Shown: positions 41,525 to 52,175, counted from the first letter of the stretch. The stretch: 64,000 bases of DNA from Acanthosepion esculentum (GCA_964036315.1 OZ038517.1:51797455-51861454); one strand, 5' to 3'. Program-made: numbers and translations. Notes: generated by a model not told the origin, from the letters alone.

Positions 41525-42185
41525 CTAAACTAATAATAATAATCAGAAACATTCTCTTGGGAATCGGTTTCACAAAGCAGCAGTTCGTGGGAAGAAGATG
41601 CTAGAGTGGAACTTACATCTCACTGATGGAATACGAAGGGAATGAGGCTGGTTCGCTCCAATGTGCGTGTCGTGGCGGAATTGGTAGAACTAAGGAATGT
41701 AACATTTTCCATAGAAACGGCGAGACGCTTGCGACGTTTCGTCTCTGAGAAAATGGTTGTAGTGTTGAAAATAATTTGTCAGCCACAACGACGAGGAGTC
41801 GCATAGATATTGGGAATTGATGGGTGTATATACTCTTAGGCAGATCATCCATATAAAGAAGAAAGAGGGTTGGTCCGAGAAGCGATCCCTGGGGACGCCT
41901 GTGTTGATTGCTAGGGTTGAGGAGGACTGGACGTTCAACAACTACCTTCAGTCACCTGCCCGTTAGGAAGAACTTTATAACTGAGAAGCCTCTCGCAGTG
42001 ATGCCATAGCACTTGAGCTTGTGCTTTATGGCACACATTGTCAAAGGCTTTTGAGATATCCAATCCGATTGTCCTTGGGATGTATTTATTATCATGTGCC
42101 TCAATGAATCAATGATTCTGTGAGTAATGGCAGTTTGGACATCAGCAGTGGATCGGGCCGATCAAAACCGATTGGTCATTTTATT
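41525..42185 (-). pseudogene. LINE-J RT to C-terminal fragment, internally deleted
   Basis: The minus strand runs RSTADVQTAITHRI, TIGLDISKAFDNVCHK, PQGSLLGPTLFLLY-type block, MDDLPKSIYTHQFPISMRLL and then directly DKLFSTLQPFSQRRNVASVS. The catalytic YADD and about 150 following residues are missing. The last piece at 41530-41605 matches the 'NRLPRECFPDYYNL' block. The shared deletion with 38890-39149 suggests both descend from one deleted master or were duplicated together. Confidence 0.75.
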
Positions 42186-42194
42186 CATGATTAT

Positions 42195-42195
42195 A

Positions 42196-42287
<92 letters not shown>

Positions 42288-42305
42288 CCAGTAGTAGAAG
42301 TAGTT
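42195..42305. repeat. (ATT)n followed by (AGT)n
   Basis: About nine TTA units switch to about 23 AGT units at 42227. Confidence 0.95.
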
Positions 42306-42654
42306 GTATTGCTGTCGACGTATTTTTGTATTTTAGCTTACAGGGTGCGATGGGTGAATTGTTGCCATTTTATATTTTTTGGATCTTGCGCATGTGCGTT
42401 GTTTGTTTTTGATTTTGCCGATGACTCAGTATAATAGGGTCAGTTGGGCACCGTCTGCGAGAAAAAAAGTACACCATGACGTAATTCACCCCACCAGATA
42501 TTCGGAAACGGCATTCGCGCCGGAAACTCCAATACAAACATTTCAGAATGTTTGGGTGTCAATCTGAGGACAGAAAGAGTTGGATGAGTCTAACTGTGAT
42601 TACGAAGGTGTGAATAGAGTGATCACTAGTGATGGCGACGTTATGTCTTCATTC

Positions 42655-43069
42655 ATCTTCCCGTAGGGCCTCAGACTCAACACCGAGGTCTGCATGAAGT
42701 GCCTTGAGGAGCTAGTGCTGTCCTGGATCAAGAGGGTGGCTGCTGGAAGACCCTATGTCTGGCAACAGGACTCTGCACCATGCCACACAAGCAGGAGAAC
42801 CCAGTCATGGCTGTCAGACAATTTCTGAATCATCCCTTACATCTGGCCACCTAACTCCCTAGACTGCAACCCCCTTGATTATGACGTGTGTTTGGCAGAG
42901 TTGAGAGAGAGAGACCAACAAAACTGCTTGTAACACCAAAGCTGAACTGAAGGTAAGGATTATGGCAGCATTCACCAACTTAAACAAGAAGACCGTCCAG
43001 AAGAGATGCAGGAGATTCCGAAGTCATCTGGAGGCTATAGCTGAAGTCAATGGTGATTTTATTGAATAA
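42655..43069 (+). pseudogene. Mariner/Tc1-type transposase C-terminal half, decayed
   Basis: Reads GLRLNTEVCMKCLEELVLSW, GRPYVWQQDSAPCHTSRRTQ (second catalytic Asp), a stop after LSDNF, then IWPPNSLDCNPLDY (third catalytic Asp). It continues, frame-shifted, to a 'MAAFTNLNKKTVQ' and 'GDFIE' C-terminus. Position and spacing indicate a DD(D) member. The DNA-binding half is absent. Confidence 0.75.
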
Positions 43070-43280
43070 ATTTACTCTTTAGTATTTCAAGATATTTTTG
43101 TGTAATTTTGGTAAATATATCTGTTAAAATGAGATGTCAGCGTTATTTTCATTTTCGCGACATTTTGACGACAATATATCCATCGCGTCCTGTATATCCG
43201 TTAAAATGAGACGTCAGTGTTATTTGTCATTTTTGCGTCATTGAGACGACAATTTATCCATCGCGCCCTGTATATCTGTT
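43070..43280 (+). repeat. Duplicated 3' end of the transposon
   Basis: TATCTGTTAAAATGAGATGTC...GACGACAATATATCCATCGC, then CCTGTATATCCGTTAAAATG...ACGACAATTTATCCATCGCG: the terminal 80 bp occurs twice in a row, and once at 38490-38575. Confidence 0.8.
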
Positions 43281-43509
43281 GCGTCGATATTCCCTATTCA
43301 CGGATTTCCCTCTCTTTCGTTTTTGTTCTTACTTCCAAAATCTGAAGTGGCTTTTCCAAGAATACCCGGATGCTTCTTCGATCCTACGTGACAATGGGCG
43401 TAAAGTTAAAAATTTCAATGATAGTCATAGTATCGCTCTTAAATAGGACGCCGCAACGGATATATGTTGGGAAATGAATACAAGCGGATATGAAGGGAGG
43501 GGGGCAGGG

Positions 43510-43510
<1 letters not shown>

Positions 43511-43566
<56 letters not shown>

Positions 43567-43615
43567 CGAGCAGATTGTGATATATAGATGGATAGAGAGA
43601 TATGATCAGACTGAA

Positions 43616-43676
<61 letters not shown>

Positions 43677-43702
43677 GAAAGAGATAAATATAAATAGAGA
43701 CT

Positions 43703-43741
<39 letters not shown>
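43511..43741. repeat. (GATA)n array, left of the LTR
   Basis: GATA runs with interruptions (TACGAGCAGATTGTG; AAAGAGATAAATATAAATAG). Confidence 0.95.
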
Positions 43742-43978
43742 TGTTATGGGTCCTTACCTATAACTACAGAATGAACTCTTCCTAACATTATGTATACTAC
43801 GACTCTCAAGAGAGAGGGACGAATCGAGTTGAGCCGATAGTAATTCACTCCAAACCAGACTGACAGGCATACTAATAACACCTTTCACGTCCTGCATTAA
43901 TATTTCGTGTAATATATCTTCGTTATTTCTACTCTTGTGTTCGTGTTGTTCTTCCTTGGTCCTAACCTGGACCATAAC

Positions 43979-43979
<1 letters not shown>
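43742..43979 (-). mobile_element. Probable solo LTR inserted in a GATA array
   Basis: A 238-bp block with short inverted ends: TGTTATGGGTCC at the left, GGACCATAACA at the right (TG...CA). GATAG flanks both sides, compatible with a 5-bp target duplication but ambiguous in a GATA repeat. Read on the minus strand it ends GGACCCATAACA, as LTRs of Gypsy-type elements often do. The 73-codon minus ORF inside has no recognisable domain. No primer-binding site or polypurine tract is visible, so a short MITE remains possible. Confidence 0.5.
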
Positions 43980-44035
<56 letters not shown>

Positions 44036-44465
44036 TGAATAAAGACTTAGATATGAATAAACTGAGATAGATTTGAAAAGGTAGATAGCGACATAGATAT
44101 GAATAGATTTAGATAGCTAGCTAGATAGATAGATAAAGAGAGAGATATGAATAGAGACTTAGATATGAATAGACAGATGGATTTGAAGAGAAAGAGAGAG
44201 AGATATATATAGATATGAATAGACTCAGATAGATAGATAGATAGACAGATAGATAGATAGATATGAATAGAGATTTAGATAAATATGAATAGACTTAGAT
44301 ATATAGATAGATAGATAGATAGATAGGAATAGAGATTTAGATAAATATGAATAGATTTAGATAGATAGATAGATAGGAATAGAGATTTAGATAAATATGA
44401 ATAGACTTAGATAGATAGATAGATAGATAGATAGGAATAGAGATTTAGATAAATATGAATAGACT

Positions 44466-44523
<58 letters not shown>

Positions 44524-44535
44524 TGAATAGTGATT
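43980..44535. repeat. (GATA)n array with GAATAGA higher-order blocks
   Basis: Repeated block TAGATAAATATGAATAGACT followed by (GATA)n and GGAATAGAGATT, about 65-70 bp per cycle between 44225 and 44475. Confidence 0.93.
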
Positions 44536-44639
44536 TTGATAGATATGAATAGACAAAAAATTTCTACAAAAGTCAAATACTTAGTAATCATAAGCAAGAT
44601 GAATCTTCACGTAGAAACCTTCTAAAGAAATAAACAACT

Positions 44640-45130
44640 CCAGTTGACAAAAACAAGAAAATTAACCTCATTGTCCAAAATAATAATTCATCTGCAAGAT
44701 CTACATTACAGAGTACCAATATTATTTACGAATTTGCATGTACCTTAAGGAACTGTGTTCCTGACCAATCCAAATTCTTAAATAATTATATTGGATATAC
44801 TACAACATGCATATCATGAAGACTCACGTTACATCTCCCTGACCACAGCTCAATTAAGTCTCATTTAAATAACCATGGAGACCTACCAAACTCCATCTGC
44901 AACATACTCGTTGACAATACAAATATAGAGAGAAAAGGGAGAACACCGCCTTCTGTGGAATCAGGTTGAGATCAAAGACAAAGAACATCATTGGAAAATT
45001 CGTAAATTTAAGGAATCAGCACATATGCTAGGCCACAAAAATCTCCTGAGCCAACCAAGCATAGAAATGAATACAATATGGGAACCAGTAATAAGAAGTG
45101 CCAGAGAAAAGCGAAAATAACAACAAAAAT
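44640..45130 (+). pseudogene. Penelope-like element: GIY-YIG endonuclease fragment
   Basis: The frame reads STNIIYEFACTLRNC, then NNYIGYTTTCIS, a TGA at 44817-44819, then RLTLHLPDHSSIKSHLNNHG. The IIY...YIG pair spaced by about 20 residues plus the following Arg-rich helix is the GIY-YIG nuclease layout at the C-terminus of Penelope-like RTs. A frame change near 44925 leads to REHRLLWNQVEIKDK and HWKIRKFKESAHMLGHKNLL, the usual tail. No RT core remains. Confidence 0.75.
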
Positions 45131-45227
45131 TAAAATATGAGCTCTGGTAAAAACATCCAATGATAACAGCAAAAATTAGTTGCTGAGACATTAGGTTTAT
45201 AATACCCAGAAATCCATACACAGGTAT

Positions 45228-45335
45228 CCTCAAGGCACAGTGGATAAAGGCGTTGGTTAGATCCAGTGACAGGACCCAAAGAGTTCAATACCCGGTTAAG
45301 GCAGTGGAGAACTTGGAGAGGGGGAATTTGTTGTT
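45228..45335 (+). repeat. SINE-E tRNA-like head
   Basis: GGCACAGTGGATAAAGGCGT (A-box-like), TAGATCCAGTGACAGGACCC and GAGTTCAATACCC (B-box-like) match 34058-34125. Confidence 0.7.
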
Positions 45336-45440
45336 GGGCTCTCCCCTTTTACACAAGATGGACACGTCTAAAGTATACTTATTCTGATAGAGTAGAGATA
45401 CGTTGAGTACACCGGGTGTTCACAAAGATATACGTCGAGA

Positions 45441-45532
45441 TAAGGTTGTGTGTGTATGTGTGTGTGCATGTGTGTTTGTGTATGTGTGTGTATGTGTGTG
45501 TGTATGTGTGTGTATGTGTGTGTGTGCGCGCG
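45441..45532. repeat. (GT)n-rich microsatellite with interruptions
   Basis: TGTGTGTATG-type repeats ending in GCGCGCG. Confidence 0.95.
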
Positions 45533-45774
45533 AGATACGTAGAGTCCACAGAGAAAGAGATAATTACGGCTTCACTTACAGAGACTTGTACATATACTTT
45601 CTACTAACCCGTATTCCTGGACTACTAATCTTCATTTCAAGTTTGTATTCTTACGTTCAATACACTTATTTTCCTATTTCAATTACTGGCGTTATTTATT
45701 TATTTGTGCAGCATTCCCTCCCCGGAATCCACAACAGAATTAACAGGAGATAACTGATAACTGACATCCATTAA

Positions 45775-45920
45775 ACATGGCACGTGGAACTAGAACAGTC
45801 TAGCCCAGTGAGCGAAATAAAGGGTTCAGTTCGACATTCCAACCACCTGAAGATGGCCCGACTGTACAACGGCCGAAACGTAATAAATATGGCGACAAAG
45901 ATGAGGACAATAGTCTGAAT
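45775..45920 (+). repeat. SINE-E body copy
   Basis: TGGCACGTGGAACTAGAACA, GAAATAAAGGGTTCAGTTCG, CACCTGAAGATGGCC and CAACGGCCGAAACGTAATAA match 34197-34340. Confidence 0.8.
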
Positions 45921-46047
45921 AATGTAAATAGTGTAGAATACAAATATAATAGCATCATCTACATATTAAAAAAGTTTAAATATAATTGAAGCATTATTAA
46001 TAAAAAAAAAGAAAAATCCAACACTCAATAATATCAATTATGAACAT

Positions 46048-46049
46048 GA

Positions 46050-46111
<62 letters not shown>

Positions 46112-46112
46112 T
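46048..46112. repeat. (AT)n/(GA)n microsatellite
   Basis: About 20 AT units then a GA run. Confidence 0.95.
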
Positions 46113-46206
46113 GGATTAGTATCACATAATAAAATGAACAATTTTTCTTTCAGAAAATGTAAATATTTTCCCTGCGAGTTATGTACAGAATGCAACTGCG
46201 TCTGTC

Positions 46207-46210
<4 letters not shown>

Positions 46211-46242
<32 letters not shown>

Positions 46243-46500
46243 CATCCACAGACAGACTGTTTCGCTGTATCACAGCTCATCAGTGTGACTAGACGTCCGG
46301 TTGCCTCTGGCTAGAATCGAAAACCGGCTGAATTCGCGTCAGTCGGAAATTTTACCCTGAAGCCGTTGGCGCACGACAGAGAAGAAGGTGAATTTAAGCG
46401 TATTTATATTTAGATAAACACACAGTGACTGAGAGAACTCGATTCGATTTACCGAAGAGTCTTGCATTATTAGCCGTAATAGTCACTGTTTACAAACCCA
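46211..46500 (-). repeat. SINE-B copy with AT tail, minus strand
   Basis: AT tract 46211-46240, then GTCATCCACAGACAGACTGT, TTCGCTGTATCACAGCTCAT and ACGTCCGGTTGCCTCTGGCT. The complement gives a tRNA-like head near 46310-46370 (B box CCGGTTTTCGATTC; A box CGGCTTCAGGGTAAA). The AT run is at the SINE 3' end. TAGTCACTGTTTACAAA closes the right side. Confidence 0.82.
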
Positions 46501-46524
46501 CACATCCATATATATATATATATA

Positions 46525-46915
46525 TATTTATCTATCTATCTATGTAGCCCAGCCTGTTCATATCTATCTCACAGTATTCATATCTATATATCTCACGGTA
46601 TCTTCTTATCTATCTATCTCCCTCTCTCATTCTCTCTCTCTGTCTCTCTCTATCTCTCTATCTATCTATCTCACTATCTTTTCATATATATCTATCTATC
46701 TATCCCAGTCTGTTCATATCTATTTATCTATCTCACAGTGTTCATATCTATATATCTCACGATATCTTCTTATTTATCTATCCACCTCTATCTCTCTCTA
46801 TCTCTGTCTCGATAGGGAGAGATAGAGGGAGATCTATCTATCTCCCTCTATCCCCCCTCTCTCTCTCTCTCTCTATTTATCTATCTCACGATCGTTTCAT
46901 ATCTATCTATCTATA
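46525..46915. repeat. (CTAT)n and CT-rich microsatellite field
   Basis: TATC/CTCT repeats with recurring TGTTCATATCTAT and TCTCACGGTATCTTC blocks, the opposite orientation to the GATA arrays at 36-44 kb. A short GA island sits at 46810-46830. Confidence 0.93.
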
Positions 46916-46939
46916 TATATATATATATATATATATACA

Positions 46940-47300
46940 TTTCTCTCTCAAATAAAAAGAGGAAGATGACGAAAAAACGAACCCCCAACCGAAAAACACC
47001 GGATACTAACGGTCCAGTGGCTAAATAATTTGTGGCAAAAATGTTCTTTCATTTTTAAGGCAGACGGTTCTCTATAATTTCAAAGATGATTTCTGCCAAT
47101 CTAGAAGTACTGGAAATTTGAAATGTTCTTGTTGCTAACCATGTTGGCCGCCTTTGATAACCATAGGCTAAATTTTTACACCCGCAACCAAAAAAAATGA
47201 CTTTGTGGTTTTGTTTGTAGGGTCCCTGTGCGTATGTGGTATTGTGGCAGGGATTTTAATTCGGCTTTTCGATTTCCAATTTCTAGCCAGTAAACATTAC
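46940..47300. other. No recognisable feature
   Basis: No credible ORF; the minus ORF 47176-47415 overlaps the 5S copy. Confidence 0.45.
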
Positions 47301-47309
47301 ACCATCTGA

Positions 47310-47412
47310 ACATCCAATTTACAGCATCTGGTATTCCCAAACCGGTCACCCATGGTACTGACCAGACTCGATATTCCTTATTTGTCACCGAAAGGGTGAT
47401 CGTAAAATAAAT
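47310..47412 (-). pseudogene. 5S rRNA-derived copy, degenerate
   Basis: Plus-strand landmarks CATCCAATTTACAGCATCTG, ACCGGTCACCCATGGTACTG (5 bases shorter than 5S), ACCAGACTCGATATTCCTTA and ATCGTA. Confidence 0.75.
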
Positions 47413-47659
47413 CATAGCAATTTCATTATATCTTCATTTGATTAAATTAGATTTATTTTTCATTTTTATTACTATTATTATTATTAAAAACGCATTTCTC
47501 TGGTCAAATTTTTATTTCTTTCCTTCAATTTCTAACTGAAACCAAACAGCGTCTTTGATATGTCTTTTCCGTCTTTCATCGTGATCAAAACGAGTCTCTT
47601 ATTTATGAAGTACTAAAGGGCGAAATGTACGTGCTAACTTTCGTCCTGGGTATAACCAG

Positions 47660-48500
47660 CAGCAAGACAAAATGACCAACAAAAATTTTATAGCAAAATG
47701 ACCAACAATAAATTTTATAGCAAAATAGCCAACATTACATTTTATAGCAAAATGAACAATACATTTTATATCTAAATTACCAACAATACATTTTATAGTA
47801 AAATGGTCAACAAAAAATTTTATAGCAAAATGGCCAACAAATTTTATAACAAAATAACCAACTTTACATTTTATAGCAAAATGAACAACAATACATTTTA
47901 TAGCAAAATTACCAACAATATATTTTATAGCAAAATGACCGACAATACATTTTATAGCAAAATGACCAACAGTACATTTTATAGCAAAATGGCCAACAAT
48001 ACATTTTATAGCAAAATAACCAACATTACATTTTATAGCAAAATTACCAACAATATATTTTATAGCAAAATGACCGACAATACATTTTATAGCAAAATGA
48101 CCAACAGTACATTTTATAGCAAAATGGCCAACAATACATTTTATAGCAAAATAACCAACATTACATTTTATAGCAAAATGACCAACAATACATTTTATAA
48201 CAAAATGACCGACAATACATTTTATAGCAAAATGGCCAACAATATATTTTATAGCAAAATGACCGACAATACATTTTATAACAAAATGACCAACAATACA
48301 TTTTATAGCAAAATGACCAACAATACATTTTATAACAAAATGACCGACAATACATTTTATAACAAAATGACCAACAATACATTTTATAGCAAAATGACCA
48401 ACAATACATTTTATAACAAAATGACCAACAATACATTTTATAACAAAATGGCCAACACCAAATTGTATAGCGAAATGGGCAACAATAAATTTTCTCTGTA
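47660..48500. repeat. 27-bp minisatellite, about 30 copies
   Basis: The unit is ATGACCAACAATACATTTTATAGCAAA with minor variants (ACCGAC, GGCCAAC, TATAACAAA). A multiple of three, it leaves ORF 47803-48501 open for 232 codons (MTNNTFYSK repeated) and the minus strand open for 116. Gene status is unlikely because there is no signal or unique domain. Confidence 0.93.
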
Positions 48501-48569
48501 GTTGGAGTCATACAATTATCTTCAAAATATATTTAGTTGAAGCCATAAAATTGTGTTCAAAATATTTAC

Positions 48570-48930
48570 ATTTCAACATTAAATAACCCATAGAGGTGTT
48601 GCTATGCCGCTAAACGAAATCAACCAACCAATCAACATAAAAGAACTCTTTCATGACATTCATCCATAAAATATCCCACAATTTCTCAGAGAAATCAAAC
48701 TGTATTCCAAAATATAACATCAACAAACCTACGACAGAAAATATACCCCCTCTAGTAACCATTCCCACAAACATGTATCTGAACAAAAGCTGAGTATCAT
48801 CTACCATGCATCCAATTGTGAAAGGAGAATAACATATCATGTTTTTAATATTTCAAATCTCCCAAGAAAATTTCGGTATTAAACGACCCATAACGTGATG
48901 ATATGTCTTAAAAAAAAACAACACAATGAA
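48570..48930. repeat. Mollusc-type repeat tails ('CATTAAATAACCCATA...GCCGTTAAAC')
   Basis: AACATTAAATAACCCATAGA, then GTGTTGCTATGCCGCTAAAC at 48575, and GGTATTAAACGACCCATAAC, then GTGATGATATGTCTT at 48875, are diverged copies. A third is at 49165-49225. Confidence 0.55.
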
Positions 48931-48939
48931 ACCATTTGT

Positions 48940-49085
48940 CCATGTTTAGAATATTGCTGCCACATATGGTCTGGTCCACCTGCTATACATTTAAAGATCC
49001 TTGATAAAAACCAAAGAAGAATCTGCAATGTTATTGGTCCTGGCCTGACATCTCGGCTTTAGTCACTTTCTCACCGCCGTATATA
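48940..49085 (+). pseudogene. LINE-J C-terminal scrap
   Basis: Reads CLEYCCHIWSGPPAI, then DKNQRRICNVIGPGLTSRL with a stop and SLSHRR. It equals the 'RPYMEYCCHIWSG' region of the 53.4-kb copy. Confidence 0.75.
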
Positions 49086-49164
49086 TTAAAAGCAAAATAA
49101 AATAAATTACCAGCAATAGATCTTTATAAAAATGAACAAATTACTGAAGCTATCAAGAAAATTA

Positions 49165-49225
49165 AATTTCGGCATTAAATGACCCATAAGATGTTGATAT
49201 GCCGTTAAACAAACAAATGTGTTAA
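49165..49225. repeat. Third 'GGCATTAAATGACCCATA' repeat tail
   Basis: TTCGGCATTAAATGACCCAT, then GTTGATATGCCGTTAAAC. Confidence 0.55.
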
Positions 49226-49635
49226 TTTAAGTAACGAAGGAATTAGTAACATTATAATGAGATAATAATTAGCAGAGTCTACAGAAACAAAATTTAAGGC
49301 ACCCAGTGAGGATAGAACTCATTTATAGTAATGTAAGTTTTCGAGACGAGTTTCTTAGCCATTGCTTCTCTTGGCGCCCATATTACCGGAAAAGTCGATT
49401 AAGATATAATCGGCGCATCACCCAAAAGATATAATTCTTCTTAACGAAATTTCCGGCGCCCGTTGACACCCGACAGTCGCCAATTAAAATGTGAAACATC
49501 GGCCAAGCAATCAACCGTCCCGCCAGTCAGTCGGAGGGCCTCGAGGTCTGTTGAAAAGTTGCAGAAAAACAAGAAACTTAATTATTACTTATTTTATCTG
49601 TTTTAAACTTTTGAATACTTGTTTTGTTTGGGGGG
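49226..49635. other. No recognisable gene
   Basis: Higher-complexity patch at 49370-49560 (CGGCGCCCGTTGACACCCG; CCTCGAGGTCTGTTG). Part of 49540-49690 recurs inverted at 51660-51830 (GACCTCGAGGCCC; AAAGTTTAAAA). Confidence 0.5.
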
Positions 49636-49639
49636 GAGA

Positions 49640-49910
49640 GGTTATCCTATAAGGTTTTCTTTTCTTTTTCTTATTTCTTCTCGATTCATTTCTCCTTCTT
49701 GTGTCTTTTTGCAACATTTGTATTCGAATTTTTTCCCTTTTTTGTGTTTTTCTTTTTTCTTTTTCTATTTTTTTTACTCTCCATCTTATTCTTTTTTTCT
49801 ACTACTTCTTGGCTTCATGTTATATTATTATTTTGCTTCTTCTTTATCATCTTCTTCTTTTTCTCCTTCTTCTTCTTCTTCTTCTTCTTCTTCTTGTTAT
49901 TTCAATAACT
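49640..49910. repeat. Pyrimidine-rich tract with (CTT)n
   Basis: T/C-rich; CTT units at 49850-49895. ORFs here are Phe/Ser-rich by composition. Confidence 0.85.
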
Positions 49911-49979
49911 CCTCCATACGTAAGCAGTTCGCATCTATATAAACCTGTTCATATTTATTTTTTCGATCACAATCTGTTA

Positions 49980-50072
49980 ATATCTATCTATCTATCTATC
50001 TATCTCCGTTCCTCTCTATCTATCACGTTCCCTTCATATCTATCTATCTATCTATCTATCTCATTCCGTTCA

Positions 50073-50114
<42 letters not shown>

Positions 50115-50190
50115 CCCTTCATATATATCTATCTATCTATCTCGTTCCTCTCTATCTCGTTCCCTTCATATTTATCTATCTATCTAGTTC

Positions 50191-50248
<58 letters not shown>

Positions 50249-50278
50249 CGTTCCTCTCTATCTATCTCGTTCCCTTCA

Positions 50279-50331
<53 letters not shown>

Positions 50332-50336
50332 CACTT
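49980..50336. repeat. (CTAT)n array with CGTTCC/CCTTCATAT blocks
   Basis: TATC runs punctuated by TCGTTCC.TCTCTATC and TTCCCTTCATATC, a composite architecture like the GATA array but with different interspersed blocks. Confidence 0.95.
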
Positions 50337-50599
50337 AATTCATATCTAATTATCGGATCTGATGAGGTAATTTAATTTTATTGTCCCTCTTATCTTTGAA
50401 AATCTCCACGCATCTTCATTAAACACGGTTTTGTATTTCACTCCGCCGTGAAGAAGCCGAACCTCCACACATCGTCGAAATGCGTTGTTAAAAAGCTTTT
50501 CCACGTTGTCCCACTATCTACACATTTGCTTCGGATATTTGCCGCTAAACCTACTTGAAACCACTTTTGCTTCGGATACTATTCTACATCCTACTTACA

Positions 50600-50680
50600 C
50601 GCAAGCAAACAAACGCGCGCACACGCGCACGCACGCACACACACACACACCACACACACACACATATATATATATAATTA
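50600..50680. repeat. (AC)n/(AT)n microsatellite
   Basis: GCGCAC and CACACA repeats running into TATATA. Confidence 0.9.
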
Positions 50681-50694
50681 TTTATTTAAATATT

Positions 50695-50960
50695 ATAACA
50701 TAAATATGTTATAAAATCACTACAAAAATAGCCATTTTGTTTCAACACTTCTGGTGTCTTATCAAGTGATGATGTTGAATGTAGAAAAAATGGTTTTAAA
50801 AGTTTCAAATTAATTAACGATCCTTCGCTAGGGGTAAACGCTGTTACATAAGCTAGAATGACCAATCAAATTACAAGTATATGAGAATTCAAAAAATTTG
50901 ACAACGAAGCAAGTTTATCATGGATATTAAAAGCTTTAAAGTTGGCATTCTAGTAAATTA
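50695..50960 (+). repeat. Copy of the 13.8-14.4 kb fold-back element (one half)
   Basis: Begins ATAACATAAATATGTTATAA, then AAATCACTACAAAAATAGCC, TGGTGTCTTATCAAGTGATG, CCAATCAAATTACAAGTAT and AGCTTTAAAGTTGGCATTC. This parallels 14447 back to 14170 on the other strand. Confidence 0.8.
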
Positions 50961-50985
50961 GAATATGTCCTAACTAATAAGTATT

Positions 50986-50989
<4 letters not shown>

Positions 50990-51049
<60 letters not shown>
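50990..51049. repeat. (AT)n microsatellite
   Basis: About 30 AT units between the fold-back element and a DNA transposon remnant. Confidence 0.95.
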
Positions 51050-51052
<3 letters not shown>

Positions 51053-51617
51053 ATGGGCCATAAGGAAAATGCGTGGTGTGGGCTGGGATATAGAGTGACA
51101 GAATTATTGTACCAATTTTTATCAGTGAAAATCTTAATGCAGAAAGGTATCCTAATATGTTGCAAGAGGAAATTCTCCCATCCCTTCTAAACGGGGAAGG
51201 TGACCGCTCAGTTTACACCCATCAAGGTGGAGCTCCACCTCATTATGGCCATCAAGTGCATCGGTATTTGGATCGGCAGTTTCCGGATGCTTGAATTGGT
51301 CGACATGGTCCCGTGCAGTGGCCTGCAAGATCCCCAGATCTCTCCGTCACCCCTTGATTTCCATCTTCGAGGGCACTCGAAGGCCATGGGGTATCAGGTG
51401 AATATATGAGACATAAATCATCGCAAGTAATGTATCACCAACGCCATTACAAGCATACCCTCAACTGTGCCAATGTGTGTCCACCAACAGTGGGAAACAC
51501 GTATTAATATGTTTCGAAACAACGGTAATCATATAGAGCACATAATATAAATAAAAACGGTTGTCCAACATAAAATGTTTATTTTAACTCTGTATAGAAA
51601 CTTATAGCCCACCCTGG

Positions 51618-51618
<1 letters not shown>
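51050..51618 (+). mobile_element. Decayed DNA transposon with terminal inverted repeats, IS630/Tc1-type
   Basis: The left end AGGATGGGCCATAAGGAAA and the complement of the right end CAGGGTGGGCTATAAGTTTC are similar. Internal frames read SLLNGEGDRSVYTHQGGAPP, HYGHQVHRYLDRQFP and WPARSPDLSVTPLDFHLRG. The catalytic Asp expected in 'QQDGAPPH' is Gly here, and the 'TPLDF' Asp is kept. About 570 bp remain, so the N-terminal part is deleted. AT and GT microsatellites flank both ends. Confidence 0.75.
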
Positions 51619-51656
<38 letters not shown>

Positions 51657-51815
51657 AATCGAGAAGAAACAAGAAAAAGAAAAGAAAACCTTATAGGATA
51701 ACCTCCTCCCGACAACCCCCCCCAAACAAAACAAGTATTCAAAAGTTTAAAAAAAGATAAAATAAGTAATAATTAAGTTTCTTGTTTTTCCGCAACTTTT
51801 CAACAGACCTCGAGG

Positions 51816-51820
<5 letters not shown>

Positions 51821-51864
<44 letters not shown>

Positions 51865-52055
51865 CATCCACAGACAGACTGTTTCGCTGAATCACAGCTC
51901 ATCAGTGTGGCTAGACGTCCGGTGGCCTCTGGCTAGAATCGAAAACCGGCTGAATTCATGTCAGTCGGAAATTTTACCCTGAAGCCTGGCGCACGGCAGA
52001 GAAGAAGGTGAATTTATTTTTAGATAAACACTGTGACTGAGAGAACTCGTCTCTG
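51821..52055 (-). repeat. SINE-B copy with AT tail, minus strand
   Basis: (AT)n 51821-51860, then TTGTCATCCACAGACAGACT, TCATCAGTGTGGCTAGACGT and a reversed tRNA-like head at 51935-51990. Confidence 0.85.
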
Positions 52056-52064
52056 CCGTGCACC

Positions 52065-52175
52065 AAATTTTCGTTCTCCGATAGGAATCGAAACTGTATC
52101 CTATACGGAACCGGCATTTCGTGTGACGTGCCTTAACCTTTCGGCCACAGAGAAGCGTCTCGTTAGCTAGTTCAA
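52065..52175 (-). repeat. SINE-D head, minus strand
   Basis: TTTTCGTTCTCCGATAGGAA, CGAAACTGTATCCTATACGG, GACGTGCCTTAACC and CGGCCACAGAGAAGC: reverse of a tRNA-like head, as at 28775-28860. Confidence 0.8.

Noticed and set aside
41211..41573. 120-codon minus ORF as a possible host gene
   Set aside because: Its second half is a LINE-J motif-A fragment and its first codons overlap the end of another LINE-J copy. The unique middle part has no domain I recognise.
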